DNA of 64,000 bases from Saccharicrinis sp963677345 (GCA_963677345.2 CAXXLC010000029.1:186001-250000); one strand, 5' to 3'; counted from the stretch's first letter, positions 16,221 to 26,305 are shown. A program made the numbers and translations. The notes: generated from the letters alone by a model not told the origin.

Positions 16221-18251
16221 ATGGTTATAAAAAGAAATTATATTATCAATTATATCTTTTTACTAGTTACTGCTGGTTTATTGTTAAGCTGTCAGAACAA
16301 GAAACAAAAGGAAGATGAAAATACATCAAGATTGAATGGGATTGAAATTCCAGAGGCAGGTGGAGATTTAGCTCTAAAATACAATGCAGCCAATGGACCG
16401 TTAGAGGATAAGGATAGTCTGCATGCAATGGTATATATGTTTAATGACTATAGATGGGAGACAGACTATCTGACGCTAAAAAATGCAGGCAAAAATGAAT
16501 GGGAATTTAAATTTAAAGTTCCGGAGAATTGTGGATTTATTGGCTTTTTAATACTATCGCCACAGAAGGAAGGTGAACCATTAAAGGATAATAACAACGA
16601 TTTTGGATTTGTTTATACTGTGAGAAAAGATAATGAACTGGTTCCGGGGGCTAATCTTGCCTGGGGTGTTTTCCGCATGCCTGAATTTCATCATGCATTC
16701 GATGGATATTTTAATGAATTTTCAATTTCAGATGAAGCATTAGAATTTTGGGTTAAAAAAGAAATTGAAAAAAATGAGTCTGAGTTACCAAAGTATTTTA
16801 ATGTATATATGGATATGGCCAAATATGTGTTGAAAGAAAGATATGCCTCTATTGCACCGGGTTTATTGCAACAATATTTAAATCAATTTGGAGATGCTGT
16901 TACCGAAAAAAACTATCTGGATATTATAAAAACGTACAGGTATGATTTAAAAAATACAGCTAAGGCTGATTCTCTTGATGTTATAGTAAGAGAAAAGTTT
17001 CCCAATGGCATTCAAGCAAGGTTTAAAGCCTTCAATTCGGCTTATCAGGATGCCAGTAAAGATAAAACACTTAAAATGGAGCGTTTTTTAAAAGACTATC
17101 CTATTGATGTTTGGCGTAAAGACAAAGATGCTGAAAATCAAAAGTTTTTATATGATAAAACTATTTTGGCTTTGGCACAAGAATATTTTATGTCTGATAA
17201 GACAGACAAATTTAAAGCTATTTCAGGAATGTCTGATTTTAATGTGTTGGTAGATATATATCATTGGACTGTTGACCGTTGTTTTGCGTTTAAATTAAAG
17301 TCTAATGATTACTGCCTTAGTATTTCGGAGTTATTAATTAGTAAGATGAGAGAAAAAAGAGATGATAACTCTTATGTTGATGCTTTTGGTTCAAGACCAT
17401 GGTTTATTAAAAATCATGTTATAGAATTATTGGATCAAAAATATGCAAAACACATACAAATATTGGCAGCTTGCGATAGAAATGACGAAATTGATAATTA
17501 CTACAAACTATTATCTGAACCTTCGAAATATACTCAGACAAAGCTAAATGATGTTTATGCTGATTATCTTAAGTCAAAAGGGGATAATAGTGAATTGTTA
17601 AAATTTCTGGAGAAGTGTGCTTATTATAATACCGTTTCAGAAAAGCTTTTGGCAGAATTAAAAGCTTTGTACCAGGATAAAAATGGATCGTTAAATGGTT
17701 TTGAGGATTATTATTCAGCACTAAAAGACGCCAAAATATTAGATGAGATGAAAAAGGAGATTGTTGAAAATCTCACGCATATACCATATGAACCATTTAA
17801 ATTATCGGGACCTAATGGATTATCTGTTAATAGCGAAAAATTTGACGACAAGATTGTTGTTCTTGATTTTTGGGCAACATGGTGTGGTCCTTGCAAAAAA
17901 GTATTTCCAGGAATGCAAATGTTAGTTGATAAATATAAGAATGATGCAAATGTTGCATTCTATTTTATTGATACGCAGGAATCGTGTAATGACTATAAAG
18001 AAAAGGCGTTCAAATATATTCAAGATAAGGGTTTTACTTTTGATTTGTTATTCGATGAAACTAAAGAAGGGTCAGATGTAAATATGAAGGTGTTTTCAAC
18101 TTTTTCAAAAATATTTAATTCATCGGGCATACCAAGGAAAGTGGTTTTAAAAAATGGTGAAATAAGGTATACCTCAGAAGGATTTGGAGGTAGCTCAAGT
18201 AAACTGGTTGATGAGTTAAGTATGGTAATTGCTACTCTAAAAAATGAGTAA
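16221..18251 (+). CDS. Thioredoxin-fold (TlpA-like) lipoprotein
   Basis: 676-residue envelope protein with a lipoprotein signal (LLVTAGLLLSCQN; cysteine near residue 24). The N-terminal ~500 residues are a large helical region of unknown fold that is common in Bacteroidota surface loci; the C-terminal ~150 residues are a thioredoxin-like domain with KIVVLDFWATWCGPCKKVFP, an intact CGPC active site. Likely a periplasmic or surface thiol-disulfide protein or peptide-processing partner. It lies between susD and the S9 peptidase on the same strand. Confidence 0.85.
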   Translation: MVIKRNYIINYIFLLVTAGLLLSCQNKKQKEDENTSRLNGIEIPEAGGDLALKYNAANGPLEDKDSLHAMVYMFNDYRWETDYLTLKNAGKNEWEFKFKVPENCGFIGFLILSPQKEGEPLKDNNNDFGFVYTVRKDNELVPGANLAWGVFRMPEFHHAFDGYFNEFSISDEALEFWVKKEIEKNESELPKYFNVYMDMAKYVLKERYASIAPGLLQQYLNQFGDAVTEKNYLDIIKTYRYDLKNTAKADSLDVIVREKFPNGIQARFKAFNSAYQDASKDKTLKMERFLKDYPIDVWRKDKDAENQKFLYDKTILALAQEYFMSDKTDKFKAISGMSDFNVLVDIYHWTVDRCFAFKLKSNDYCLSISELLISKMREKRDDNSYVDAFGSRPWFIKNHVIELLDQKYAKHIQILAACDRNDEIDNYYKLLSEPSKYTQTKLNDVYADYLKSKGDNSELLKFLEKCAYYNTVSEKLLAELKALYQDKNGSLNGFEDYYSALKDAKILDEMKKEIVENLTHIPYEPFKLSGPNGLSVNSEKFDDKIVVLDFWATWCGPCKKVFPGMQMLVDKYKNDANVAFYFIDTQESCNDYKEKAFKYIQDKGFTFDLLFDETKEGSDVNMKVFSTFSKIFNSSGIPRKVVLKNGEIRYTSEGFGGSSSKLVDELSMVIATLKNE

Positions 18252-18644
18252 AATGAACGAGCCATGAGAAAAGGTTATCACATACAAGGATGAATTTTTT
18301 CTGGCAAATAACATGCGATCATAAAAATCAAAGGCTCAAGTTTAATTTAAGCGTTGTTACTCGCATTCTTTTTTGTTTTACTGTTTTCAATGTGGGCAAG
18401 GAGTCAGAAGTTCGAAGAATTATAACAATTAATTTAATTCGGGCTTCATACTTCCTGCTTCTAAGAAAATAAATAATATTTGAAAACAGCAGAGTCGTTT
18501 AATCACGTTATTGTAAACTACAGCTAAATCAAATTATAAACACGTGAAACGACCATGTAAATTTGATAATCCAAATTTACACATTGGAGGATGATCAAAT
18601 TTATTTGAGAGTTCCATCTGGCCGTTGAAAATAAATTTATTCAG
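18252..18644 (+). other. Long structured leader between the TlpA-like gene and the peptidase
   Basis: About 390 non-coding bases. Early on (18254-18290) is one copy of a short repeated motif also found near 36.9 and 54.4 kb. Later there are inverted repeats: GTCGTTT near 18494 with AAACGAC near 18548, and AAATTTGAT (about 18558-18566) with ATCAAATTT (about 18594-18602), ending shortly before the peptidase start. This could be a regulatory leader or a stabilising 5' end. A 60-codon frame here (18290-18472) is not convincing. Confidence 0.4.
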
Positions 18645-21290
18645 ATGAAATTTAAATATATATCAGTAGTATTATTACTTCTGTCATTTATTCAATGGGG
18701 TGCTGATTGTTTTGGCCAAAAGCAAATTATCGATTCGCTGGCTTACCATAACTGGAAAATTCTTTCTTCCCCTAAGATCTCGGATAACGGAAAGTGGGTG
18801 GTTTATAAATACTCATATTTGTTACCGGAAGAGCAGGATAAGAACCCTGATTTTACGCTGTTGTACAATACAGTTACCAAATCAACAACCAGACTTTTGG
18901 GCTCACAAATAAGCTTTACCAACGAAGGGAACTGGATCAGGTATGAAAAAAATCAGGAAGACGGATCGTCATTAAAAGTACTTCGTAATTTAAAAACAGG
19001 GTACGAAGTGATATGGGATAAGCCTTATTATTTTCAGGATGATAAAAACTCATCGAGAGTTTTCTATTCGTATAAACCTGAACAATCCTATAAAGGTAAT
19101 CGGTTGGTTGTTTATAACTATGTTACTAAGGATAGCCTTTGTTATGAAAACCTTTTGCAATATCAGTTTTCTGCCGATAAAAAATCAATTATTGCCTTGC
19201 AGGTTAATAAAGATAAAATCAATCTTAAATATTGGCAATCAAGCGGAAAGGTAGTAGCTATTTATACCGCAGATACTGATTTGATAAACTCTTTTGCATT
19301 AAATGATCATCAAAACGGAGGTAACTTTATTTTAAAAGGTAAAGATTCCAATGGGCAGCTTGCCGACAGGTTTCTGTATGAGTTTGATTTTTCGGGAAAG
19401 GTTGCTATTAAAGTTGATTTTGATAAAATTCCTCAGATCAATGGTGGCTTTCAGATGGAAAAATCATGTTATGTAACCAATGGTGGAAATTTTATTTTTC
19501 CGTATGTAAATAAAACTGTGAATCAGGGATATCATAGGAGTGTTGCTCCAAAAGATGATAGCGGAGTTGATATATGGAAATGGGATGAGGGCGCAATGGA
19601 TAGAAGGATGGCCAAGTTAAGAGGTAGAAGCAAGCAGGCATTTACTCCTGATTTTGCCTACTGTATTGATCAAAATAAAATCATCCAGCTCACAAAAAAT
19701 CCATATGAAAGGGTTGTAAAGTCGATGAATTCAAATGTTCGTTATGTATTTGTTGAGGACTTGTCGGATTATAAGGTGCAAACAGACTGGACTTTTGAAG
19801 AGGGAAGGGATATTTACATCGTAGATTTACAAGATGGAAATAGATATTTGATGGAAGATAGTGTTTATACCAGTCCGGTTTGGAGTAATAACGGCAAGGT
19901 ATCGGTTAAATGGAATCCGGACAAATTATGCTGGGAAAGAATAAAGTACAATAAAGGAAAGATTGAAAAGATAAACTTAACTAAAAACATCCCTTTTGCT
20001 GTACATGATGAGGATTATGATCTGCCCCTTTCAGTTCCGCCATATGGGATTGCTGCATGGATTAATGATGATCAGGATGTTATATTCTACGACAAATATG
20101 ATATGTGGATGGTTAACGTTGAGCATCCTGACAAAGCTGTTTGTATAACTGGTAATTATGGCAGAGAGCATAAAATACAGCTACGGTTTGGGTTTTCATT
20201 GTTGAACACGTCTTTTCAAACACTTAATGATTTTGCCTTGCTAAGAAGCATTAATGAAGAAACAAAGTCTAGAGGAGTTTATTCTTTTAGAAACAAAAAG
20301 GTAACTAAACTTCATGAAGGGGATTTTACTTTGTTTTTGAAAGCTGTTTCTGGAAATGGTTCGGCTGTTCTTTTTACAAAAGAAACTTATCAAAGCACAC
20401 CTGATCTTTTTTATGCTGACATCAGGTTTAAAGAAGTATCAAGGGTTTCAGATTTAAATCCCCAAACCCAAAAACTTGCTTTTGGTACAAATAAAATGAT
20501 GCGATGGAAGGATGGAGAGGGGAAAAATCAGGAAGGTGTTTTATTTCTTCCTGAGGATTATGACTCAACAAAAGTTTATCCTACTATCGTTTATTTTTAT
20601 GAGGTGAGCTCAAGTGATAGGTTTACATTTAAATATCCTAATTATGCAGAAAGTTCTTTAAATATACCTACGTATGTTAGTACTGGCTATGTGGTTTTTC
20701 AGCCGGACATTCACTTTGAAGTAGGCAAGCCATCTGAAAGCTCCTTTAAGGCAGTGGTAAGCGGAACTAAATATCTGGTAGATAAAGGGATTGCTGATCC
20801 GGATAGGATTGGAATTCATGGACATAGCTTTGGAGCTTATCAAACAGCAAATATTATTACAAAAACAGATATGTTTACCTGTGCCGTTCCTGCCTCTGTG
20901 GTTACAAATCTTACATCGAATTATTCAGGTTTAAGAGTGAATGGCATTGCTAATATGTTTATGTATGAATCAGGACAGATGCGTATGGGAAAATCAATGT
21001 TTGATGATAAGCAATCGTATTTGGATGCCTCAACATTATTGCATGCTGATAAAATCAAAACCCCAGTATTGATATTCCATTGCGATGATGATAATGCGGT
21101 TCCTTTTGAGGAGGGCAGAGCTTTGTTTTTTGCGTTGAGAAGATTACGCAAACCTGCATGGTTGATCAATTATAAAGGTCAGGCTCATGATTTACATAAG
21201 CTCTCATCTCAAAAAGATTGGACCTACAGATTACAATCATTTTTCGACTATTATCTCAAAGATTCAGATCAACCTGAATGGATGAAATAG
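18645..21290 (+). CDS. S9-family (prolyl oligopeptidase-like) peptidase, secreted
   Basis: 881-residue secreted serine peptidase. A signal peptide covers about residues 1-23 (MKFKYISVVLLLLSFIQWGA). The bulk is a beta-propeller-like region, and the C-terminal alpha/beta-hydrolase domain has the nucleophile motif GIHGHSFGAYQTANI, the aspartate in HCDDDNAVPFEEG and the histidine in GQAHDLH, so the triad looks complete. It is expected to trim peptides for, or delivered by, the SusCD system. Its stop codon lies one base before the ISNCY-type element; a likely terminator for the operon has been pushed about 1.8 kb away. Confidence 0.9.
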   Translation: MKFKYISVVLLLLSFIQWGADCFGQKQIIDSLAYHNWKILSSPKISDNGKWVVYKYSYLLPEEQDKNPDFTLLYNTVTKSTTRLLGSQISFTNEGNWIRYEKNQEDGSSLKVLRNLKTGYEVIWDKPYYFQDDKNSSRVFYSYKPEQSYKGNRLVVYNYVTKDSLCYENLLQYQFSADKKSIIALQVNKDKINLKYWQSSGKVVAIYTADTDLINSFALNDHQNGGNFILKGKDSNGQLADRFLYEFDFSGKVAIKVDFDKIPQINGGFQMEKSCYVTNGGNFIFPYVNKTVNQGYHRSVAPKDDSGVDIWKWDEGAMDRRMAKLRGRSKQAFTPDFAYCIDQNKIIQLTKNPYERVVKSMNSNVRYVFVEDLSDYKVQTDWTFEEGRDIYIVDLQDGNRYLMEDSVYTSPVWSNNGKVSVKWNPDKLCWERIKYNKGKIEKINLTKNIPFAVHDEDYDLPLSVPPYGIAAWINDDQDVIFYDKYDMWMVNVEHPDKAVCITGNYGREHKIQLRFGFSLLNTSFQTLNDFALLRSINEETKSRGVYSFRNKKVTKLHEGDFTLFLKAVSGNGSAVLFTKETYQSTPDLFYADIRFKEVSRVSDLNPQTQKLAFGTNKMMRWKDGEGKNQEGVLFLPEDYDSTKVYPTIVYFYEVSSSDRFTFKYPNYAESSLNIPTYVSTGYVVFQPDIHFEVGKPSESSFKAVVSGTKYLVDKGIADPDRIGIHGHSFGAYQTANIITKTDMFTCAVPASVVTNLTSNYSGLRVNGIANMFMYESGQMRMGKSMFDDKQSYLDASTLLHADKIKTPVLIFHCDDDNAVPFEEGRALFFALRRLRKPAWLINYKGQAHDLHKLSSQKDWTYRLQSFFDYYLKDSDQPEWMK

Positions 21291-21297
21291 ATATATA

Positions 21298-23123
21298 GTG
21301 CCTGCAGGAAAACTATTATTTATTTGAAATACAACTAATTATGGTTGATAAAATGTTTGAATCTTTATGTGTATTTAGTTGCTATATTTATTTATAATAC
21401 AGATATTCAACGTATTAAATAATTGAGATTCGATTATTTCAACAAAGGATATTAAGAAAATATAAATATGAGAAAGAGATTCGAACAACAATTGACAATA
21501 GGAAGCCTATTAATAAAAGATACACCAATTCCAACTGCAAAAAGAAGTGGTGCGTTGCCTGCTTTATGTGCTGCATTAAAAAAAATTTATGTTACTCCGG
21601 AATGGAACAATAAGATTTATGAAATATTAGAAAAAGAAATATTACCTAAAAATAATCATACAGGAAGAATAGGTATGGGACTTTGGGAAATATTTGTTTT
21701 ATCACAAGTTCGTTTATGTCAAAACATTAGTTATGATGAGTTACATCATATTTCCAATTATGACTCAATGGTGCGTCAAATTATGGGTATAGAAACTATT
21801 CAAACATATCAAAAGCAAGAGTATGGATATCAACGTATAATTGATAATGTTGGTTTGATTGATAATGAAACAATAAAAAAACTCAATAATATTATTGTTG
21901 AATTTGGACACGAGGTGTTTAAAAAAAAAAAGGAGGAAGCATTACACTTAAAAACAGATAGCTTTGTTGTAGAAAGCAATGTTCATTTTCCAACAGATTA
22001 TAATTTACTTTGGGATAGTGTACGTAAATGTATTGATATGATAATCAAATTACAATATAGGCACAATCTTCCTGGCTGGAGAAAAGTAAAGGATTGGCAA
22101 CGTGATTTAAAAAATAAAATGAGAGCTTTAGGTAGGGCTAATTCTTCAGGAGGCAAAGGAAAACAAGAACGTGTAAAAATGAAAGCTCAAGAATATATTA
22201 AAAAAGCTAAAGCACTTTATCAGAAATTAGAAAATTCTAAGGACAAATACCCCAAAGATGACCTTGTTAGTGTTGCTATAATTACTGAATTAGAACGTTT
22301 TATGCAATTACTTCGTAAGCATATTGATCTTCTTGAAAGAAGAGTTATTAAAGGGGAAAAGATTCCTCATGAAGAAAAATTGTTTTCTATTTTTGAGCAA
22401 TATACAGAATGGATTACAAAAGGGAAATTGCGACCAAACGTTGAACTTGGTAAGAAAACAAATATTACCACTGACCAATATAATTTAATTCTTGATTATC
22501 AGGTTATGGATCATCAAGCAGATTCTGAAATTGTGCTGGAAGTAGCCGCAAGAATATTTACAAAATTTAAAGTAAAAAGTTGGTCATTCGATAAAGGATA
22601 TTATCATAAAAACAATAAAGTGTCATTGTCTCAAAAAGTTGAAAACCTTGTACTTCCAAAAAAGGGCAAGTGTAACAAAGAAGAGTATGAAGAAGAGCAT
22701 AAATCAATATTCAAGAAGTTTAGACATAAACATAGTGCAATAGAATCTAATATTAACGAACTGGAACATAGAGGATTGGATAGGTGTCCTGATAAAGGAT
22801 ATGAACATTTTAAAAGATACGTTGGTCTTGCGATTACAGCCTTTAATTTGAAAAAAATAGGAGAACGACTGCTTGTAGATCTACGTCAGGAAATGAATGC
22901 CTCTGTAAAACAAGCGGCTTAATAATAGGTTTATACACATTTATTTACGCCATTGTAATGGAATTGTTATGCCCTAATTTAAAATATAGAATATCATAAT
23001 ATATTATACGTAAACAAACATAGCTATTCCAAAAAAAAATTGTTCTCTTTTCATTTTTTTTGGAGTGTCAAAATTTACGCAAAATTATTTCGATTCAAAA
23101 AACAGGGGTTTTCTTGCTGGAAC
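21298..23123 (+). mobile_element. ISNCY-type insertion sequence, ~1.83 kb
   Basis: The ends match as inverted repeats: GTGCCTGCAGGAAAAC at 21298-21313 and, on the other strand from 23123, GTTCCAGCAAGAAAAC (13 of 16). Both sides are flanked by TATATA (21292-21297 and 23124-23129), which would be a 6-bp target duplication, although its palindromic nature makes the exact border uncertain. The element carries one transposase gene. It is inserted directly after the S9 peptidase stop codon. Confidence 0.75.
21468..22922 (+). CDS. ISNCY-family DDE transposase
   Basis: 484 residues. The N-terminus (MRKRFEQQLTIG ... GMGLWEIFVLSQVRL) and middle match ISNCY-type transposases. Probable DDE acidic residues are visible in HLKTDSFVVESNVHFPTD, LILDYQVMDHQADSEIV and HSAIESNINELEHRGLDRC. 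The basic segment between the first and second catalytic regions is long, as usual in this family. The frame is intact, so the element may still be active. Family placement is from motif memory and could be a related DDE group. Confidence 0.75.
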   Translation: MRKRFEQQLTIGSLLIKDTPIPTAKRSGALPALCAALKKIYVTPEWNNKIYEILEKEILPKNNHTGRIGMGLWEIFVLSQVRLCQNISYDELHHISNYDSMVRQIMGIETIQTYQKQEYGYQRIIDNVGLIDNETIKKLNNIIVEFGHEVFKKKKEEALHLKTDSFVVESNVHFPTDYNLLWDSVRKCIDMIIKLQYRHNLPGWRKVKDWQRDLKNKMRALGRANSSGGKGKQERVKMKAQEYIKKAKALYQKLENSKDKYPKDDLVSVAIITELERFMQLLRKHIDLLERRVIKGEKIPHEEKLFSIFEQYTEWITKGKLRPNVELGKKTNITTDQYNLILDYQVMDHQADSEIVLEVAARIFTKFKVKSWSFDKGYYHKNNKVSLSQKVENLVLPKKGKCNKEEYEEEHKSIFKKFRHKHSAIESNINELEHRGLDRCPDKGYEHFKRYVGLAITAFNLKKIGERLLVDLRQEMNASVKQAA

Positions 23124-23153
23124 TATATAGTAAAACAAAGGTTTAATTAATGG

Positions 23154-23190
23154 AAAGCGGGCAGAAACGTCAGCCTGCTTTTTATTTTCT
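23154..23190 (+). terminator. Displaced terminator of the SusCD/peptidase operon
   Basis: Stem AAAGCGGGC (23154-23162) / GCCTGCTTT (23173-23181) with one G-T pair, followed by TTTTATTTT. It lies 31 bases after the ISNCY element. Without the insertion it would follow the S9 peptidase stop codon at once, so it was probably that operon's terminator. It also overlaps the upstream start option of the next sigma gene, arguing for a later start. Confidence 0.65.
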
Positions 23191-23215
23191 TGATCAATAT
23201 TTAAGAAGGATTATT

Positions 23216-23755
23216 GTGAAAACATTAGAGGATAAACATATAATTCAGATTGCAAATCGGGACATAAATATTTTTAATTCTTTTTATAATCAAGTATATC
23301 CTAATTTGTGTAAATACTGTTCCCAAATTGTGAAAACAGATGATCTTGCTGCAGATATTTCGCAGGAAGCAATGATTGAATTTTGGCTTAAGAAGCCGTC
23401 ATTAACAAGCTTTAATCAATCAGAAAAATATTTATATACAATAGCAAAAAATAAATGTCTTAACATTCTTCGGAAGAGAAAAATTGTAGATAGTTTTCCG
23501 ATGCAACAACTAGTTGATAAGTATGACGATATTATAAATTCGTCTTATTTAAAAGATGAAGAATTATATATCTTGTCCAGAGCTATTAATCTTTTGCCTA
23601 ACCAAACTCAGAAAATTATTCGACTGATGTTAAACAATTATAGGAATAGTGAAATTACAGAAGAGTTAGATATTTCTATAAATACGGTTAAAACTTTAAA
23701 AAAACGAGCTTATAAAAAGCTCCGTACATTTATAAAAGATTATAAGGTTGCATAA
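23216..23755 (+). CDS. Second ECF sigma factor, without adjacent anti-sigma
   Basis: 179 residues if translation begins at GTG 23216, which follows a purine-rich AAGAAGGA; an ATG at 23150 would add 22 residues but overlaps a terminator hairpin. Region 2 shows DLAADISQEAMIEFWLK; region 4 shows LPNQTQKIIRLMLNNYRNSE and LDISINTVKTLKKRAYKKL. No FecR gene follows: the space downstream is taken up by IS66, then a small membrane ORF and a group II intron, so any partner genes were displaced or lost. Confidence 0.8.
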   Translation: MKTLEDKHIIQIANRDINIFNSFYNQVYPNLCKYCSQIVKTDDLAADISQEAMIEFWLKKPSLTSFNQSEKYLYTIAKNKCLNILRKRKIVDSFPMQQLVDKYDDIINSSYLKDEELYILSRAINLLPNQTQKIIRLMLNNYRNSEITEELDISINTVKTLKKRAYKKLRTFIKDYKVA

Positions 23756-23895
23756 ATGGTTTTATAATACTATGATTTTTATACAAAAGGAAAGATATTA
23801 AAATTTTAATCGTATGCATTCGGTCTGGTACATACCCAAAAATTTGGCTGCAGTTATGCGGTAATTCAACAATTATTACGGATTTGTAAGAAATT

Positions 23896-25554
23896 CTAAC
23901 AATTCTGAGAATAAGTTGGAATTTTCTCACTTTTATTAAGGTTTTTCCAATTTTGAGGTAGTAGATCCGCTAAATCTTTTGAGTAATCAGCGTTGTAACT
24001 AGGGATTTTGGTTAAAACATCGATTAACCATTTCCTGACATCGACATTGGCCGCTTTACAACATCCCATTAAGGAATATATTACTGCAGCGTTTTCTGCT
24101 GCTTCATGATTTCCGCAAAACAAATAATTTTTACGCCCTAAAGCCAGGTCTCTTATGGCATTTTCGGCGAGGTTATTATCAATTTTGTAACGTCCGTCCA
24201 AGTGATAACGAGATAATCTGTGAAAAATAGAATATGTATATTTCAAAGCACTACCCATTCTCCCTTTGGGTAAAACTTTAGGATAATAATTCACAATCCA
24301 TTTTTCAAAAGCCACCATAATTGGGTATGCTAACCGTTTACGAAGTTCTGCCCTTTGTTTATAATCCAGCTTTTGTTCGTCAGCCATGGTTTCAACCTGA
24401 TAAAGTTTCCCAATTTGAGCTAGTGCATATTCTGCACCTTTTTTGTCTTCCTTTTTACTTTCGTCAAATTTACGACGCGCATGAGCCCAGCATCCTAGAA
24501 GCAAAACATCTTTTTTTTGCTCATAGATGGAGTAAGCCTGATAGCCATCTGTTTGAATAGCTCCTTTGTAATTTTTAAGAAGGTTTACTACGACTTTTTG
24601 TGCTCTGGAACCTTTGTCGTAATGAAAAAAGACCATATTTTTCATTACCGATCGTACCATCCACAAATAAGATTTTACAGCCTTATGCTTTTCATTGTTT
24701 ATTACAGGAATTGTACTTTCATCAACTTGAATGTAATCAGAATCTTTTACAACCTCTTCTAACCTGTCGTATAAAGCCCTTAATAAATTACAAACATCCT
24801 TAAACCATCCGTTTACTGTTGATGCCGATAATGTAAGACCGAGTTGTTTAAACATGGCTAATTGACGATGAAAAGGCAAATGATAATAATATTTATTCAT
24901 TAATAGCTCGGCAAGTATTGATGCATCAGCATTACTTCGTGGTAAGGGTAATGATGGTAGTGCAGCAGTACGAACACTTGATTCTTCTTCTGTAAGTTGT
25001 AATTTCGGCTTTGCTGCATATTTTGGACGTATTATCTTACGAACATAAATTTCTCCCGGTTTAAATTCTAACACTTCTGTAACTTCCTCTCCAATGCGCA
25101 CCCAATTTTCATCTATACCTTCTGGCTCTATAACTTCTTCTTCTCTTCTAAGATCTTCAGGTAGCGGTAAACGAACAGGTTTCTTTTTTTCTTTTTGTGG
25201 TTTGCGACGTTCGTAAGCGATTATCTCTTTATCTGCTTCTTTTGCCAGTTTTTCTTCCTCCGGTAATAAGTCCAATCCGTCCCAATCAATTTTTCTTTGA
25301 TCTGGATTCTCCGGTATATACCTTTCTTTGGAAGGACTCCATATTTTACGTTTATACCAGGCTAATTGATCTAATAGCTTATCAATCTTTTCTGATTGTT
25401 GCTTAACAAGATGTTCTAATTCTTTATTCTTATTTTCAAGGTTATCTAAGCCGCCATTCTCAACTTCACGCAAACGAGAAACTTCGGCATAGAGTTCATC
25501 TCTTTGCTGAAGTAGTTCTTGTATGAAATCATCATTATCTGAAAACTGGCTCAT
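23896..25554 (-). CDS. tnpC: IS66 transposase TnpC (DDE)
   Basis: 552-residue IS66 transposase. An N-terminal coiled coil (about residues 1-60) precedes a basic linker; the catalytic core has DYIQVDESTIPV, GAIQTDGYQAYSI, the zinc-type motif LLGCWAHARRKFDE and IDNNLAENAIRDLALGRKN with the final glutamate, followed by the short C-terminal IS66 domain. Length and residues are complete. Co-transcribed with tnpA and tnpB. Confidence 0.95.
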   Translation of the reverse strand: MSQFSDNDDFIQELLQQRDELYAEVSRLREVENGGLDNLENKNKELEHLVKQQSEKIDKLLDQLAWYKRKIWSPSKERYIPENPDQRKIDWDGLDLLPEEEKLAKEADKEIIAYERRKPQKEKKKPVRLPLPEDLRREEEVIEPEGIDENWVRIGEEVTEVLEFKPGEIYVRKIIRPKYAAKPKLQLTEEESSVRTAALPSLPLPRSNADASILAELLMNKYYYHLPFHRQLAMFKQLGLTLSASTVNGWFKDVCNLLRALYDRLEEVVKDSDYIQVDESTIPVINNEKHKAVKSYLWMVRSVMKNMVFFHYDKGSRAQKVVVNLLKNYKGAIQTDGYQAYSIYEQKKDVLLLGCWAHARRKFDESKKEDKKGAEYALAQIGKLYQVETMADEQKLDYKQRAELRKRLAYPIMVAFEKWIVNYYPKVLPKGRMGSALKYTYSIFHRLSRYHLDGRYKIDNNLAENAIRDLALGRKNYLFCGNHEAAENAAVIYSLMGCCKAANVDVRKWLIDVLTKIPSYNADYSKDLADLLPQNWKNLNKSEKIPTYSQNC

Positions 25555-25624
25555 TTATCCCCTGATCAATTAGATGCCTAAAGATAGTAAAATCAAGGGA
25601 TACAGCCTAATTTATGCAAGGATA

Positions 25625-25975
25625 TTAGATTGATTTTTGACGTTTTTTCAATCTTCTTTTTATGGGTTTTACATTGTCAACAATCATCATTAATTCCTGC
25701 CAGGAAATTTGCTGCGACACGATATCTTCATCAAATCTCGGCAATGTAAAAGTGCCATTTTCAAGTCTCTTATGGTAAATAACCAATCCTCCATGTTCTA
25801 AATGAAGAACTTTCATTATACTCATATTTCGATTAACAAAAATAAAGGCCTCACCATCCTGAACATTACGTTTCATAACGGAACTAACAATGCCACTCAG
25901 TGTATAGAAGCTCTTGCGCATATCTACCGGTGCCGGGTATAGGAAATACTGAAGCTTCCCATGTAAATTAAACAT
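25625..25975 (-). CDS. tnpB: IS66 accessory protein TnpB (Orf2)
   Basis: 116-residue IS66 Orf2 protein, recognised by YPAPVDMRKSFYTLSGIV near the N-terminus and the EAFIFVNRNMSIMKVLHLEH core. Required together with TnpA and TnpC for transposition of IS66 elements, by an unknown mechanism. The C-terminal KPIKRRLKKRQKS tail is basic. It begins 12 bases after tnpA. Confidence 0.95.
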   Translation of the reverse strand: MFNLHGKLQYFLYPAPVDMRKSFYTLSGIVSSVMKRNVQDGEAFIFVNRNMSIMKVLHLEHGGLVIYHKRLENGTFTLPRFDEDIVSQQISWQELMMIVDNVKPIKRRLKKRQKSI

Positions 25976-25987
25976 AGTCCGGTTTTA

Positions 25988-26305
25988 TTAAAGATGAATA
26001 ATTGCTTTGAGCACTGATAAATCTAATTCCCCAGTGAACTTTAGCTTTGTTCCGTTTGGAAAGCTAAACTCAAATGTGTTATTATCAATTGTTTTTTCAT
26101 CTCTTGCAATCGGTACTTCTTTTGTAAATTTCTTCTTTTCTATTACTAAAGGCACAAAACAATGAGCTTGTTCTTTTTCTTGCAAAGTCTTTTTCCATTT
26201 GTAGAAAGTTGAAACTGCAAATCCTTGGTTGGCACAAAAATCTCTAACGTTTAATCTTGATTGTTCTTGTTCTTCTATTGACTTCCTGTAACCTGATTCT
26301 TTCAT
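25988..26305 (-). CDS. tnpA: IS66 accessory protein TnpA (Orf1)
   Basis: 105 residues from the ATG at 26305 (a TTG at 26323 adds six residues). The helix-turn-helix part contains LNVRDFCANQGFAVSTFYKWKK shown here only in outline (residues about 20-45), and the C-terminus has FEFSFPNGTKLKFTGE typical of IS66 Orf1 of the Bacteroidota. First gene of the three-gene unit. Confidence 0.9.
   Translation of the reverse strand: MKESGYRKSIEEQEQSRLNVRDFCANQGFAVSTFYKWKKTLQEKEQAHCFVPLVIEKKKFTKEVPIARDEKTIDNNTFEFSFPNGTKLKFTGELDLSVLKAIIHL

Noticed and set aside
18290..18472. 60-codon frame between the TlpA-like and S9 peptidase genes
   Set aside because: No protein-like composition, a structured leader covers the region, and no homology pattern is seen.
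23150..23215. ATG at 23150 as start of the second ECF sigma gene
   Set aside because: The 22 extra codons overlap a terminator-like stem-loop and do not resemble sigma-factor sequence; GTG 23216 follows a purine-rich stretch and gives a normal N-terminus.
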